Source: Bradyrhizobium quebecense
GTDB lineage: Bacteria; Pseudomonadota; Alphaproteobacteria; Rhizobiales; Xanthobacteraceae
NCBI RefSeq assembly: GCF_013373795.3
Contig: NZ_CP088022.1
Location: forward strand, 1,736,001 to 1,800,000
Length of the DNA stretch: 64,000 nucleotides
Reading direction: 5' to 3'
Part shown: piece by piece, positions 22,383 through 30,733 of the stretch
How positions within the stretch are numbered: the stretch's first letter is position 1
Layout of the letters: each line of letters starts with the position of its first letter
The notes under the pieces: generated by a model
Told to the model about the DNA's origin: nothing
The model's input: only the letters and a program-made list of their open reading frames with translations
The model's database searches: none
Position numbers and translations under genes: made by a program

Positions 22383-23267
22383 TTGAAGCGCGACTTCCAG
22401 AAGTCCATGCCGCTCATCCTGCGCTACGAGGGCGGTTACAGCAACCACCCGCGCGATCCAGGCGGCGTAACGCTCGAAGGCATCATTCAGCGCGTCTACG
22501 ACGGTTATCGAGACCGCAAGGGCCTGAAGCGCCGCCCCTTGACCGCCGCGATGCGCGGCACCGCCGAATGGAAGACCGAGCGGGACGATATCTATCGGAC
22601 CCAGTATTGGAACGCGATCCGCGCCGACGAACTGCCGCCCGGCGTCGATCTGTTCTTGTTCGATAGTGCGGTAAACTCGGGGCCGTTCCAGGCGGCAAAG
22701 TGGCTGCAGCGCGCGCTACGTATGAATGATGTGGACGGACACATCGGCGAAGCGACGCTCGCAGCGGTGCTGAACCATCCCGATCATGACGCGCTGATCG
22801 CAGATATGGCAGCGCGCCGGCTCGGCATGCTTCAGCACCTCTCGACCTGGGATGCGTTCGGCAAGGGTTGGACTGCCCGTGTCGCCAATGCGAAGTCGAT
22901 CGCACAAGCTTGGGCGACCGGTTCGGTTGGCCCGCAGCCCGCCAAAGTGCACGAAGATGGCGGCCAAGCCAAGGCCTATGCCAGCGACGTTGCGCAACCG
23001 GCGATGGACGCGGGTACCGCGGTTAAGGCTGGCATCGGCGGCGGCGTGGTCACCGGCGCGATCGACAGCGCGAAGGATGCGCTCGCCCCTGTCGCCGGCA
23101 GCTCGGATTGGGTCACGCAGATCTTCACCATCCTGACGGTGATCGGCGTGGCGATCTCGATTGGCACGATCCTTTACTCGCTCTGGGCCAACCACAAGAC
23201 CAGCAAAGCCCGGCATGCGATTGATGGTGACGTCCTCGCCAACGTACCGGAAGGCAAGCCGGCATGA
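22383..23267 (+). CDS. GH108 endolysin with C-terminal membrane segment
   Basis: 294 residues. EGGYSNHPRDPGGVT at residues 16-30 holds the catalytic Glu of the glycoside hydrolase 108 N-acetylmuramidase family; FLFDSAVNSGPFQAAKWLQ and the peptidoglycan-binding-like DGHIGEATL follow. Near the C terminus, WVTQIFTILTVIGVAISIGT is a membrane span, so the enzyme is tethered or doubles as a holin-like protein. The first codon is TTG with a distant GGGGGA; ATG 22407 would trim eight residues. First gene of the rightward late operon. Confidence 0.85.
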   Translation: MKRDFQKSMPLILRYEGGYSNHPRDPGGVTLEGIIQRVYDGYRDRKGLKRRPLTAAMRGTAEWKTERDDIYRTQYWNAIRADELPPGVDLFLFDSAVNSGPFQAAKWLQRALRMNDVDGHIGEATLAAVLNHPDHDALIADMAARRLGMLQHLSTWDAFGKGWTARVANAKSIAQAWATGSVGPQPAKVHEDGGQAKAYASDVAQPAMDAGTAVKAGIGGGVVTGAIDSAKDALAPVAGSSDWVTQIFTILTVIGVAISIGTILYSLWANHKTSKARHAIDGDVLANVPEGKPA

Positions 23268-23851
23268 TCGTGAAACTGTTGTCCGACAGCTACAGTGTCC
23301 TGCACAACGTCGTTGGCAGCATCGGCGATCTGACCGGCGACGTGGCCTTCGGCCTCGCGACTTCGTATCCGTCGATCGTGCTACTCGGTGCGCTCGCAGC
23401 CGTGACCTTCGCCATCGCGCATTTTCCGTTCATCGACAGGCTCGTTCCGGCTGTCGTTCCCTACGCCCGGGCCGCCGGCACGGCCTGCCTGATCGCCTCC
23501 GCGGCGACGATGTTCGCGTTCGGCTACCGCGTCGCCGATGGCCGCGACCAGATCGAGCAGCTCAAGAGCGACCTCGCGCGGGCGGAGTATTTCGAGGACG
23601 TCTCGCGCAAAACGGCCGAGGAAGCGGACAAGCTCAAACAGGAGGCCGACAAGCGCGCGTCGGATGCGGAGGGCAAGCTCAGTGACTACGAATCGAAGTT
23701 CGGCAAGAACCCTGCTGATCCTCCTGCTGGCGTGCTTGAATGGATGCGCTCCCTTCAGCAGCACCCGCAGCGTCGAGCTGACGCGAGCGCCAATCCGCAA
23801 CAGCGTGGCGTTGTCGCGCGACTGCGAGCGCTTGGCGCAAAACGTCAATGA
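23264..23851 (+). CDS. Inner-membrane spanin (Rz-like)
   Basis: 195 residues. Two hydrophobic spans lie near 38-58 and 66-87 (ATSYPSIVLLGALAAVTFAI.. and AAGTACLIASAATMFAF), followed by a coiled coil rich in Lys, Glu and Ala (residues 93-145). The ATG overlaps the endolysin stop. A lipoprotein gene is embedded in its 3' part in another frame, the classic Rz/Rz1 arrangement, so the product should span the periplasm and fuse the membranes in lysis. Two spans rather than one is unusual; it may combine holin and spanin roles. Confidence 0.7.
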   Translation: MIVKLLSDSYSVLHNVVGSIGDLTGDVAFGLATSYPSIVLLGALAAVTFAIAHFPFIDRLVPAVVPYARAAGTACLIASAATMFAFGYRVADGRDQIEQLKSDLARAEYFEDVSRKTAEEADKLKQEADKRASDAEGKLSDYESKFGKNPADPPAGVLEWMRSLQQHPQRRADASANPQQRGVVARLRALGAKRQ

Positions 23852-23990
23852 CCCGGCGGTCCCGGATCATCCGGACCCGTGGCGCGTCATCGGCGAATAT
23901 GCCGTCGCGCTCGGCGAGGCCAACAGCAACATCGACGCGACAAGGACGTGTCAGCAGCACCAGCGTGAACGGCTGGCGAAGGGCAAGTGA
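23682..23990 (+). CDS. Outer-membrane spanin lipoprotein (Rz1-like), embedded
   Basis: About 102 residues from GTG 23682, with GGAGG about 10 bases upstream, in the +1 frame inside the Rz-like gene. The start is a lipoprotein signal: LLILLLACLNGCAP with a lipobox Cys. The mature part has two more Cys and is Pro-poor, unlike many Rz1 proteins. It extends 139 bases beyond the Rz-like stop and overlaps the next gene (TGATG). Confidence 0.75.
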   Translation: MTTNRSSARTLLILLLACLNGCAPFSSTRSVELTRAPIRNSVALSRDCERLAQNVNDPAVPDHPDPWRVIGEYAVALGEANSNIDATRTCQQHQRERLAKGK

Positions 23991-24367
23991 TGTCGGAATG
24001 GAGTGAGATCGCGCCGTGGGTCGCGATGGGGATTAACTCTGCCCTGTCGCTGTATGCGATCTTTAATGGCCGATCGAAGGAAGCCGCGAAGAAGACCGAC
24101 GAGCGCTTCGCTGCGTTCGATCTGGAGCTCAAGTCGCGTGACACCAAGATCGCTGTGCTGGTCGCCGACAACTCGCTGCTGACTGGCCGCATCGCAGCCG
24201 TCGAGAAGGACGTCGAGCATTTGCCGGACAAGGATGTAACGCACCGGCTGGAGCTGGCGCTCAAAACCATGCAGGCCGAGATGACCGGCCTCAACGAGAA
24301 GATGAAGCCGATCAGCGCAATGGCCGGCCGAATCCAAGAAGCCATGATTGACAAGGTGATGGGCTGA
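23990..24367 (+). CDS. DUF2730-type membrane protein (Mu gp25 type)
   Basis: 125 residues. An N-terminal span (EIAPWVAMGINSALSLYAIF) is followed by a long coiled coil (residues 35-105). This fits the Mu gp25/DUF2730 family found between lysis and terminase genes. Role unknown. ATG 23990 shares a base with the preceding stop. Confidence 0.7.
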   Translation: MSEWSEIAPWVAMGINSALSLYAIFNGRSKEAAKKTDERFAAFDLELKSRDTKIAVLVADNSLLTGRIAAVEKDVEHLPDKDVTHRLELALKTMQAEMTGLNEKMKPISAMAGRIQEAMIDKVMG

Positions 24368-24660
24368 TGCGTGACATCATCCGGGAAGACGCCCGACTGA
24401 TCATCCTGCGCGAGTTGCATGCGCAGTCGAACTATTCGCTCAACGACTCGCTTCTGCAGCAGGTGCTGGAGAATTTCGGTATCGCCAAGTCGCGTGATTG
24501 GGTGCGCGAGGAACTGAACTACCTCGCCGAGGTCGGCGCGATCGAGAAGACGGCAGTTGGCAGCGTCGTGGTCGCGACCTTGCGGCCAAAGGGAGGCGAG
24601 CACGTCGAGCGGCGCATGGTCATCACCGGCGTGAAGCGGCCGTCACCGCCGGAGGCGTAG
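24367..24660 (+). CDS. Winged-helix phage protein (Mu gp26 type)
   Basis: 97 residues. DARLIILRELHAQSNYSLND then VREELNYLAEVGAIEKT is a winged-helix pattern of the Mu gp26-like family. It sits between gp25 and gp27 types as in Mu. Function in packaging or regulation is not known. Confidence 0.75.
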   Translation: MRDIIREDARLIILRELHAQSNYSLNDSLLQQVLENFGIAKSRDWVREELNYLAEVGAIEKTAVGSVVVATLRPKGGEHVERRMVITGVKRPSPPEA

Positions 24661-24664
24661 GCCA

Positions 24665-25291
24665 ATGGCGCGCGCCGAGCACGAGCGCGGCCGGGGCCGC
24701 ATCTCCGCGATCGACAAGCTGCCGGAATGGGCCGACGAGGCCCGTGCCTGGGCGTTCGAACAGCTGAAGGAGCGCAAGCTCACCCAGATCGAAATTCTGG
24801 ACAGCTTCAACGACCGTTTAAGGGCGGCCTCGCTGTCGCAGGATGCGACCGCCGAGCCGCCGCAGATCTCTCGCTCGGCGTTCAACCGCACAGCCATGGC
24901 GATCGCCATCCATGGCCGGCGCCTGCAGGAGACCCGCGCGATCGCCGCGGTGCTGGCGCCGAAACTCGACCAGGCCGGCGACAACTCGGTGACGCTGATG
25001 GTGGCCGAGACCATCAAGACGCTGATCTTCGAGATGTTGTCCAACGCCGGCGACCTGCGCGCCGATGGTGACACCGCCGAGATGCTGATGATGACGGCGC
25101 GTGCGCTCAACCAGGCGGAAGGCGCTCGGAAGATCTCGGCCGAGAGCCGCCGCAAGATTGAAGCCGAGCTGGCCAGTAAGGCCAGCAAGGCGATCGACCA
25201 GGTCGCAAAAGCCAAGGGCCTCACGGATGAGACCGTCAGGGCGATCAAGTCGAAGATTCTGGGCATCAACGCGTCGGGGGCAAAGCCGTGA
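24665..25291 (+). CDS. Terminase small subunit (DUF3486, Mu gp27 type)
   Basis: 208 residues. RGRISAIDKLPEWADEARAW and ERKLTQIEILDSFNDRL match the DUF3486 family. The C-terminal half is helical with many Ala and Lys (residues 140-200). It would recognise the packaging signal and recruit the large subunit. The large subunit gene is separated from it by an inserted gene on the other strand. Confidence 0.8.
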   Translation: MARAEHERGRGRISAIDKLPEWADEARAWAFEQLKERKLTQIEILDSFNDRLRAASLSQDATAEPPQISRSAFNRTAMAIAIHGRRLQETRAIAAVLAPKLDQAGDNSVTLMVAETIKTLIFEMLSNAGDLRADGDTAEMLMMTARALNQAEGARKISAESRRKIEAELASKASKAIDQVAKAKGLTDETVRAIKSKILGINASGAKP

Positions 25292-25293
25292 CT

Positions 25294-26010
25294 TCAGTCT
25301 GGAATGGCAAGGACGGCATCGATCCTCCTGCGAAGCGCATCCAAGCGCTCAGCTGCTTCGTCCTGACGCTTTCGAACTATGTCGATCACAACGGAGGTTG
25401 CTTCACGAATCGGCGGTATCTTGTTCCATTCGCGAACAAACAATGCGCGCCCGTCAGGGTCGGATGCCAGGAGATCAATCTTCCGCGTCGCTTCTTCGGC
25501 GCGCTCGGCACCTCGCATCAAAGCAGCGCAGTGCGTTGCCATGAGGTAGAGGATATTCGGCGACGCCGGCGTTCCGAGCTTTTCACGGAGAATGCTCGTC
25601 ATCGCGGTGACGTCGCCATTGAGCCCGAACTGGTTCCGAAGTTGCCGGCAGTAGCCTTGAACGTTCTCGCCGCCGGGGACGAGTTCTGCGGAATAGATCG
25701 ATCTAAGGAACTCGACTCCAACGCCGCAGGCTTGAAAGTCGCCTTCAAGTCTATCTTCTTCACGCATCATGACGCCAAGCAATGTCGCATCGCGCTGTGC
25801 TGCGATCTGATCCTGGACGGCGTACCATGCGATGATTGCGGCGATGAGCGCAACAAAGGCGGCCAGGACGTTACCCGCGAAGCCAAGCCAATCCTTAAGC
25901 TCAAGACCTTCCTTGGAAACCGTTATGGGAATGGCGGTCGTGAGCACGACGGCCAACGAAGTCGCCAGCACAAGCAGCCCGATTGCTCCGAAGCCATGAT
26001 CTATCCTCAT
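25294..26010 (-). CDS. Membrane protein moron inserted between terminase genes
   Basis: 238 residues on the strand opposite the operon. Two N-terminal spans (about 8-30, GLLVLATSLAVVLTTAIPIT, and 42-63, FAGNVLAAFVALIAAIIAWY) precede about 175 residues of charged helical sequence with ARGAERAEEATRKIDLLASD-like stretches. The stop lies 2 bases from the small terminase stop. In Mu the two terminase genes are adjacent, so this is an insertion. The upstream gap 26011-26096 should hold its promoter. Superinfection exclusion is a guess from topology and lysogenic orientation. Confidence 0.7.
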   Translation of the reverse strand: MRIDHGFGAIGLLVLATSLAVVLTTAIPITVSKEGLELKDWLGFAGNVLAAFVALIAAIIAWYAVQDQIAAQRDATLLGVMMREEDRLEGDFQACGVGVEFLRSIYSAELVPGGENVQGYCRQLRNQFGLNGDVTAMTSILREKLGTPASPNILYLMATHCAALMRGAERAEEATRKIDLLASDPDGRALFVREWNKIPPIREATSVVIDIVRKRQDEAAERLDALRRRIDAVLAIPD

Positions 26011-26120
26011 GCCAGTAGGATGCCGGTTCCAACTCCCGCTGTCGAGATCGCAGTTGGAGGGACAATGGGGACATCTGCCGTTTCAGAGTTGGCCTGTTGA
26101 AAAGGGGAGATCACCCGGGC

Positions 26121-27764
26121 ATGACCGAAGCCCCGCGCATCGTCTCCGAACAGGAGTGGGCCTATACTAGGCGCGCCGGCATTCTCGCTGGCGCCGAGCT
26201 GGCGCGTCAAGCCGGCAGCGTCGAGGATATCTTGCTTGGCTACCAGAAGCAGCTTCTGGAATCGACAGCGCAGAACCCCGTCACCCTCTGCGAGAAGTCG
26301 CGCCGTATCGGCGCCACGTGGGGCGTCGCAGCCGACGCTGTCCTGACATCCGCTGCAGCGCGCGACGCCGGCGGCATGGACACCTTCTACGTCGGCTTCA
26401 ACCTCGACATGGCCCGCGAGTTCATTGACACGTGCGGCATGTGGGCGCGCAGCTTCAATGAAGCCGCTGCTGCGATCGAGGAATTCCTGTTCGACGACGG
26501 CGAGGCCGACAAGAACATCCAGGCCTTCCGCATTCGCTTCGCTTCCGGCTTCGAGATCGTCGCACTGGCCTCGCGCCCGCGCTCGCTGCGCGGCCGGCAG
26601 GGTTATGTCATCATCGACGAGGCTGCATTCCACGACGATCTTGACGGCGTGATGAAGGCTGCGCTCGCGCTCCTGATGTGGGGCGGCAAGGTGCTGGTGA
26701 TCTCGACCCATCTCGGCGTCGACAACGCCTTCAACAAGCTGATCGAGGACGCGCGCGCCGGCCGCAATCCGTTCAAGATCATCCGTTGCACTTTCGACGA
26801 CGCGCTACAGGCTGGCTTGTATCGGCGAATTGCCCTTGTTACCCGAAAGACCTGGTCGATCGAAGACGAGGCACAATGGCGAGCCAGCATTGTCGCGTTC
26901 TACGGCGAACATGCCGAGGAAGAGCTATTCTGCGTCCCGTCGCAGGGCGGCGGCGCCTATCTGCCCCGTCCGCTGATCGAAGGACGGATGCTTGGCGATC
27001 TCAAGGTGTTCCGGCTGGAGCGTTCGGCGGAGTTTACCTATCTGCCGAAAGATCGGCGCGAGAGCGACATCAAGGCTTGGTGCGAGGCAAACCTTGAAGA
27101 GCCCTTGAAGGCGCTCGACCAGGACCGCCAGCATGCCTTCGGAGAGGACTTTGGCCGTGTCTCCGACTTGACCGACATCGTTCCGATCGAGATCGGCAAG
27201 ACGTTGAAGCGGACCGTGCCGTTCGTGGCAGAGCTGCGCAACATCCCGTTCGAACAGCAGCGTCAGGTCCTCTTCTACATCTGCGATCGGCTGCCGCGCT
27301 TTATCGGCGGTAAGATGGATGCGACCGGTAACGGCGCCTATCTCGCCGAGGTAGCCGCCCAGCGTTACGGGGCGTTGCGCATCGAGCAAGTGAAGCTGTC
27401 GACGCAGTGGTATCTCGAAAACTTCCCGCCGATGAAGGCGGCCTTCGAGGACGGCTCGCTACTCGTGCCGAAGGATGACGACTTGCTCGGCGATCTCGCG
27501 CTGGTCACGACCGTCCGCGGCATCCCGCAAATTCCGGCCGTCAAGACCGACGGGAAGGACGGCAAGAAGCGGCACGGTGACTTCGCGGTCGCGCTCGCGC
27601 TGGGCTATGCGCAGACGCGATCTGGCGTGAGAGAGGTCGGTTACCGGTCGCAATCGACCGATGATGGACGCTCGCCGCTTGAGGATACTGGCGGTGACCC
27701 GGTTGGCGGGGCCCGCGATTGGTGGCGGCCGCCGATGGGTGCACGATTGAGAGGCACACTATGA
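26121..27764 (+). CDS. Terminase large subunit (Mu gp28 type)
   Basis: 547 residues from ATG 26121; the frame opens at a TTG at 26097. The ATPase part has EKSRRIGATWGVAADAVL (Walker A-like, residues ~55-72), ARPRSLRGRQGYVIIDEAAF with the Walker B Asp-Glu near 166, and VISTHLG; the C-terminal nuclease part follows with GEDFGRVSDL and MDATGNGAYL as likely metal-binding Asp. It cuts and pumps DNA into the procapsid. Confidence 0.9.
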   Translation: MTEAPRIVSEQEWAYTRRAGILAGAELARQAGSVEDILLGYQKQLLESTAQNPVTLCEKSRRIGATWGVAADAVLTSAAARDAGGMDTFYVGFNLDMAREFIDTCGMWARSFNEAAAAIEEFLFDDGEADKNIQAFRIRFASGFEIVALASRPRSLRGRQGYVIIDEAAFHDDLDGVMKAALALLMWGGKVLVISTHLGVDNAFNKLIEDARAGRNPFKIIRCTFDDALQAGLYRRIALVTRKTWSIEDEAQWRASIVAFYGEHAEEELFCVPSQGGGAYLPRPLIEGRMLGDLKVFRLERSAEFTYLPKDRRESDIKAWCEANLEEPLKALDQDRQHAFGEDFGRVSDLTDIVPIEIGKTLKRTVPFVAELRNIPFEQQRQVLFYICDRLPRFIGGKMDATGNGAYLAEVAAQRYGALRIEQVKLSTQWYLENFPPMKAAFEDGSLLVPKDDDLLGDLALVTTVRGIPQIPAVKTDGKDGKKRHGDFAVALALGYAQTRSGVREVGYRSQSTDDGRSPLEDTGGDPVGGARDWWRPPMGARLRGTL

Positions 27765-27949
27765 GTCAGTTCCGCACCCACGTCGGATTTTGCATCCATC
27801 CGGGCTCGCCGTTTTATAGCGCCAACGCCATTCTCGCCGGCGTCGCTGCCGATGGCGTGCATTCGCTTGCGACCCAAACCTGCGACTGTTTCACCACGAT
27901 TCCCGCCGCCGTCGATCGACGCGGCACGCGCCAGCCTGGAGGCGTTTGA
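27761..27949 (+). CDS. Small hypothetical protein between terminase and portal (62 aa)
   Basis: ATG 27761 overlaps the terminase stop and the stop shares a base with the portal ATG (TGATG). Short Cys-containing protein (GFCIHPGSPFYSANAIL, TQTCDCF). The double overlap supports translation. No known role. Confidence 0.6.
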   Translation: MSQFRTHVGFCIHPGSPFYSANAILAGVAADGVHSLATQTCDCFTTIPAAVDRRGTRQPGGV

Positions 27950-29541
27950 TGGCCGACATTGGACTTGTTGATCAGTATGGCCGGCCCATTGTCCGCGAAG
28001 CCTTGACGCGCGAGATCGCCGGGCCGTCCTTGACGGGTGTTCGATCGCCCGTGACCGGCTATCCGGGTGACGGTCTAAATCCGATTCGCCTCGCTCATAT
28101 TCTGCGCGCCGCCGATTCTGGCGATCCGCTGCGCTATTTCGAGCTTGCCGAGACGGTGGAAGAACGTGACCTCCATTACGTTGGTGTGCTCGGTACCCGC
28201 AAGCGCTCGGTGTCGCAGCTCAATATTCAGGTTGAGGCCGCGGAGGATACGCCGGAAGCCAATTCGATGGCGGATATGGTGCGCGCCTGGTTGAAGCGGG
28301 AGGAACTGGAGAGCGAAATCTTCAACATGCTCGACGCGATCGGCAAGGGCATCAGCTTTACCGAGATCGTCTGGGACACATCAATGGGCCAGTGGTTCCC
28401 GAAACGACTGGAGTGGCGCGATCCTCGGTGGTTCCGGTTCGATCGAAATGACGGGAAGACACCGCTGTTGATTGGTTCTTATGACTCGATTGGAATCAGC
28501 ACGGTCACGACGCCGACCGGAGAGAGCCCATTCCCGGCGTTCAAGTTCATCACCACCGTCGTCCGCGCAAAATCGGGTCTGCCGATCCGCTCTGGTATCG
28601 CGCGCCTAGCCGCCTGGTGGTGGATGTTCAAGGGCTTCACCCAGCGCGACTGGGCCATTTTCTCGCAAACGTTCGGCCAGCCGGTTCGCGTCGGCAAGTA
28701 TCCGGTCGGCTCGACCAACGAGGACAAGGACACGCTGTTCAACGCGGTCGCCAACATCGCCGGCGACCTTGCGGCCATTATTCCGGAATCGATGATGATC
28801 GAATTCATCGAGTCGAAAAACGTCGGCGCCGGTAGTGATCTCTATGAGCGGCGCGCGGACTGGCTGGATCGGCAGATGTCCAAGGCTGTCCTGGGACAGA
28901 CCGCCACAACCGATGCAATCGCCGGCGGGCATGCCGTTGGGCAGGAACATCGGCAAGTCCAAAAGGATATCGAACGCGCCGACGCAAAGGCACTCAGTGC
29001 GATTCTCAATCGCGACTTGGTGCAGGCGTGGGTACAGCTCGAACGTGGGCCGCAGCTCAAATATCCGACCCTTCGCATCGGACGGGACGAAGACGAAGAC
29101 CTGACGCAGACGATCGAGGGCGTCACCAGGCTCGTGCCGATGGGTCTCAAAGTCAGCATGGTGGAGATGCGCAGCAAGCTTGGTCTGCGCGAACCGGGGC
29201 CGCAGGAAGAGGTTTTGACGGCGCCGGCGGCGCCATCGCCGTTCGGAAGCCTTTTGGGCGATCCGGCAGCGGCTTCTTCGCTGCATGCCCGTATGCTACG
29301 TCGCCGATCGGCCGACGAAGTAGCCGAGCTTGCACGGGTCGCCGAGAATCTGAGTGAGCCGGCGTTCACCGAGCTGGTCGATCACATCAAGACGGCGCTT
29401 CAGAGCGCGGTGTCGCTCGAGGATGTGCGCACGCATCTGGCGCGCCTGAAACTGGACCCAGCGCGAATGACCCGCGCGCTCCAGATGGCTCTCGTGATCG
29501 CGAAGCTGGCGGGGAGAACCGACATTGTCGACGGTCGCTGA
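27949..29541 (+). CDS. Portal protein (DUF935, Mu gp29 type)
   Basis: 530 residues. Contains the DUF935 signature: REALTREIAGPSLTGVRSPV near the start, PIRLAHILRAADSGDPLRYF, a central WKGFTQRDWAIFSQTFGQPV-like segment, and MMIEFIESKNVGAGSDLYER. The portal ring forms the DNA entrance vertex and head-tail joint. It overlaps the gpF gene by 17 bases. Confidence 0.9.
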   Translation: MADIGLVDQYGRPIVREALTREIAGPSLTGVRSPVTGYPGDGLNPIRLAHILRAADSGDPLRYFELAETVEERDLHYVGVLGTRKRSVSQLNIQVEAAEDTPEANSMADMVRAWLKREELESEIFNMLDAIGKGISFTEIVWDTSMGQWFPKRLEWRDPRWFRFDRNDGKTPLLIGSYDSIGISTVTTPTGESPFPAFKFITTVVRAKSGLPIRSGIARLAAWWWMFKGFTQRDWAIFSQTFGQPVRVGKYPVGSTNEDKDTLFNAVANIAGDLAAIIPESMMIEFIESKNVGAGSDLYERRADWLDRQMSKAVLGQTATTDAIAGGHAVGQEHRQVQKDIERADAKALSAILNRDLVQAWVQLERGPQLKYPTLRIGRDEDEDLTQTIEGVTRLVPMGLKVSMVEMRSKLGLREPGPQEEVLTAPAAPSPFGSLLGDPAAASSLHARMLRRRSADEVAELARVAENLSEPAFTELVDHIKTALQSAVSLEDVRTHLARLKLDPARMTRALQMALVIAKLAGRTDIVDGR

Positions 29542-30298
29542 ACGGATCATCCTTCCGAAGCGGCTATCTTCGTGCGGTTGCTGCGGGGCGTCCGAAGCTG
29601 CATTGCAAGCCGTGGACGCGTCGGCCTTCAGTACCGATCCGCTGGAAGCGATCCGCTTCATGCGCGAAAAGCTGGACGTTCCGACATCCAGTTGGACTGA
29701 CCTATGGCAACAGCAACACACGGTCGCCTTTACTGTTGCTGGCGCGACGTCGAAGGACCTGGTCCGCGATTTCCACGATGCCGTCGACAAAGCGATTGCA
29801 AATGGCACCACGCTGGACGAATTCCGTCAGGACTTCGACAACATCGTCGAAAAGCACGGCTGGAGCTACAACGGCTCGCGCGGATGGCGCAGCAGCGTGA
29901 TCTTCGATACCAACGTAAACATGGCCTATGCCGCGGGCCGTTGGGAACAGATTCAGCAGGTCAAGGCACAGCGGCCTTACCTGATGTACAAACATCTCGC
30001 CGGACAGTCCCATCCGCGCGCTGAGCACGAGGCTTGGGATGGCACCATCCTGCCGGTCGACGATCCGTGGTGGCAAACGCATTTCCCGCCGAACGGCTGG
30101 TTCTGCCACTGCTGGGTTGAAACCCTTTCCGACGCTGATCTCGATCGCTACGGCTATCAGGTGTCCGATCGGGCGCCGCGGTCACGCCTCGTGCCCCATA
30201 TCGTAGGCGGCCGGATCGTATTGGTTCCCGAGGGAATCGACCCCGGTTTCGCCTATCTACCAGGCGAACAACCGATAGCGGCAGAAGAAGAGGAATAG
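29525..30298 (+). CDS. Minor head / head morphogenesis protein (Mu gpF type)
   Basis: 257 residues from TTG 29525. The SPP1 gp7/Mu F domain is seen as KDLVRDFHDAVDKAIANGTT, FDTNVNMAYAAGRW, PYLMYKHLAGQSHPRAEH and HFPPNGWFCHCWVETLSD. It is shorter than Mu gpF (about 430 residues), carrying the core domain only. A CGCC near the N terminus is a possible metal site. This is the last phage gene on the right; in Mu it is followed directly by G. Confidence 0.85.
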   Translation: MSTVAERIILPKRLSSCGCCGASEAALQAVDASAFSTDPLEAIRFMREKLDVPTSSWTDLWQQQHTVAFTVAGATSKDLVRDFHDAVDKAIANGTTLDEFRQDFDNIVEKHGWSYNGSRGWRSSVIFDTNVNMAYAAGRWEQIQQVKAQRPYLMYKHLAGQSHPRAEHEAWDGTILPVDDPWWQTHFPPNGWFCHCWVETLSDADLDRYGYQVSDRAPRSRLVPHIVGGRIVLVPEGIDPGFAYLPGEQPIAAEEEE

Positions 30299-30308
30299 CC
30301 CTTGTCCA

Positions 30309-30448
30309 GAGTCCGGGTTCGAGTCCGAGTTCCGGCACCGGCTGCTAGCGCTGAAGCTTGGACTTGTGCCCAATTTAAAAGGCTTTCACGCAATCCGAAG
30401 CGAACTCGGACTCCGGACGCCGGTCGCCGCCGATTTGAGTCCGAGTTC
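30309..30448. repeat. GAGTCCGRGTTC repeat cluster, candidate transposase end sites
   Basis: Four copies in 140 bases: GAGTCCGGGTTC (30309-30320) and GAGTCCGAGTTC (30321-30332) in tandem, one inverted (30402-30413) and one direct (30437-30448). They lie directly after the last phage gene in a 385-base non-coding stretch (30299-30683). Mu-like phages have several transposase-binding sites in each end, in mixed orientation, so this may be the right end. The rest of the stretch holds nothing assignable. Confidence 0.5.
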
Positions 30449-30683
30449 GCAACGCTGTTGCCGATTTCTCGATGCTTCGAGAGCGGTCGGGCCCCCCATG
30501 GTGCTATTCGATCTTGCGCGAGGGCCTACCGCCAAAGATACGCCGCCGCCCAGCCAACCCTTTGAGAACTCGCCACTTCCCGGGCAATCCCGGTTTATCC
30601 CGCAAGCGTCCCGGGGGTGTCACCTGAAACAGTGCGTCACACTATGCCACCTTGCCCCCTACGCCGCGGCAGCGGCTTAGTTC

Positions 30684-30720
30684 AATCCCTTCCGATTCCG
30701 CCAGGTCAGAAAATGCTCTA
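30684..30720. repeat. Stray IS630 right end abutting the IS element
   Basis: Bases 30684-30721 repeat 31742-31779 exactly (38 bp), in the same orientation. The latter is the right end of the IS630 element, so this is a second right end without a body, joined through TA to the left end of the complete copy. It may be the rest of a deleted tandem copy or an end-to-end insertion. Confidence 0.6.
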
Positions 30721-30733
30721 GAGCAGATTCTGA

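Larger units (their letters stand above)
1..30450. mobile_element. Mu-type transposable prophage (left part outside window)
   Basis: A contiguous block of Mu-like functions: repressor, Ner, DDE transposase, B ATPase, Gam, GemA, Mor-type activator, endolysin, spanins, terminase, DUF935 portal, gpF, protease/scaffold, capsid, gpG, gp36 and gp37 types, tail tube and tail chaperones. The head-tail operon is on the minus strand and runs out of the window at base 1; the rest is on the plus strand and ends with gpF at 30298. No sheath gene is seen between the terminator and tube genes, as in siphovirus-type transposable phages. The right boundary is inferred from a cluster of short repeats at 30309-30448 followed by unrelated IS and host-like genes. 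The exact ends (TG..CA and 5-bp target duplication) could not be identified. Confidence 0.9.

Noticed and set aside
30309..30340. tRNA 3' end (GGTTCGAGTCC looks like a T-loop)
   Set aside because: The flanking five bases on each side do not pair as a T-stem and no acceptor or anticodon arms could be drawn; the 12-mer repeats explain the sequence better.
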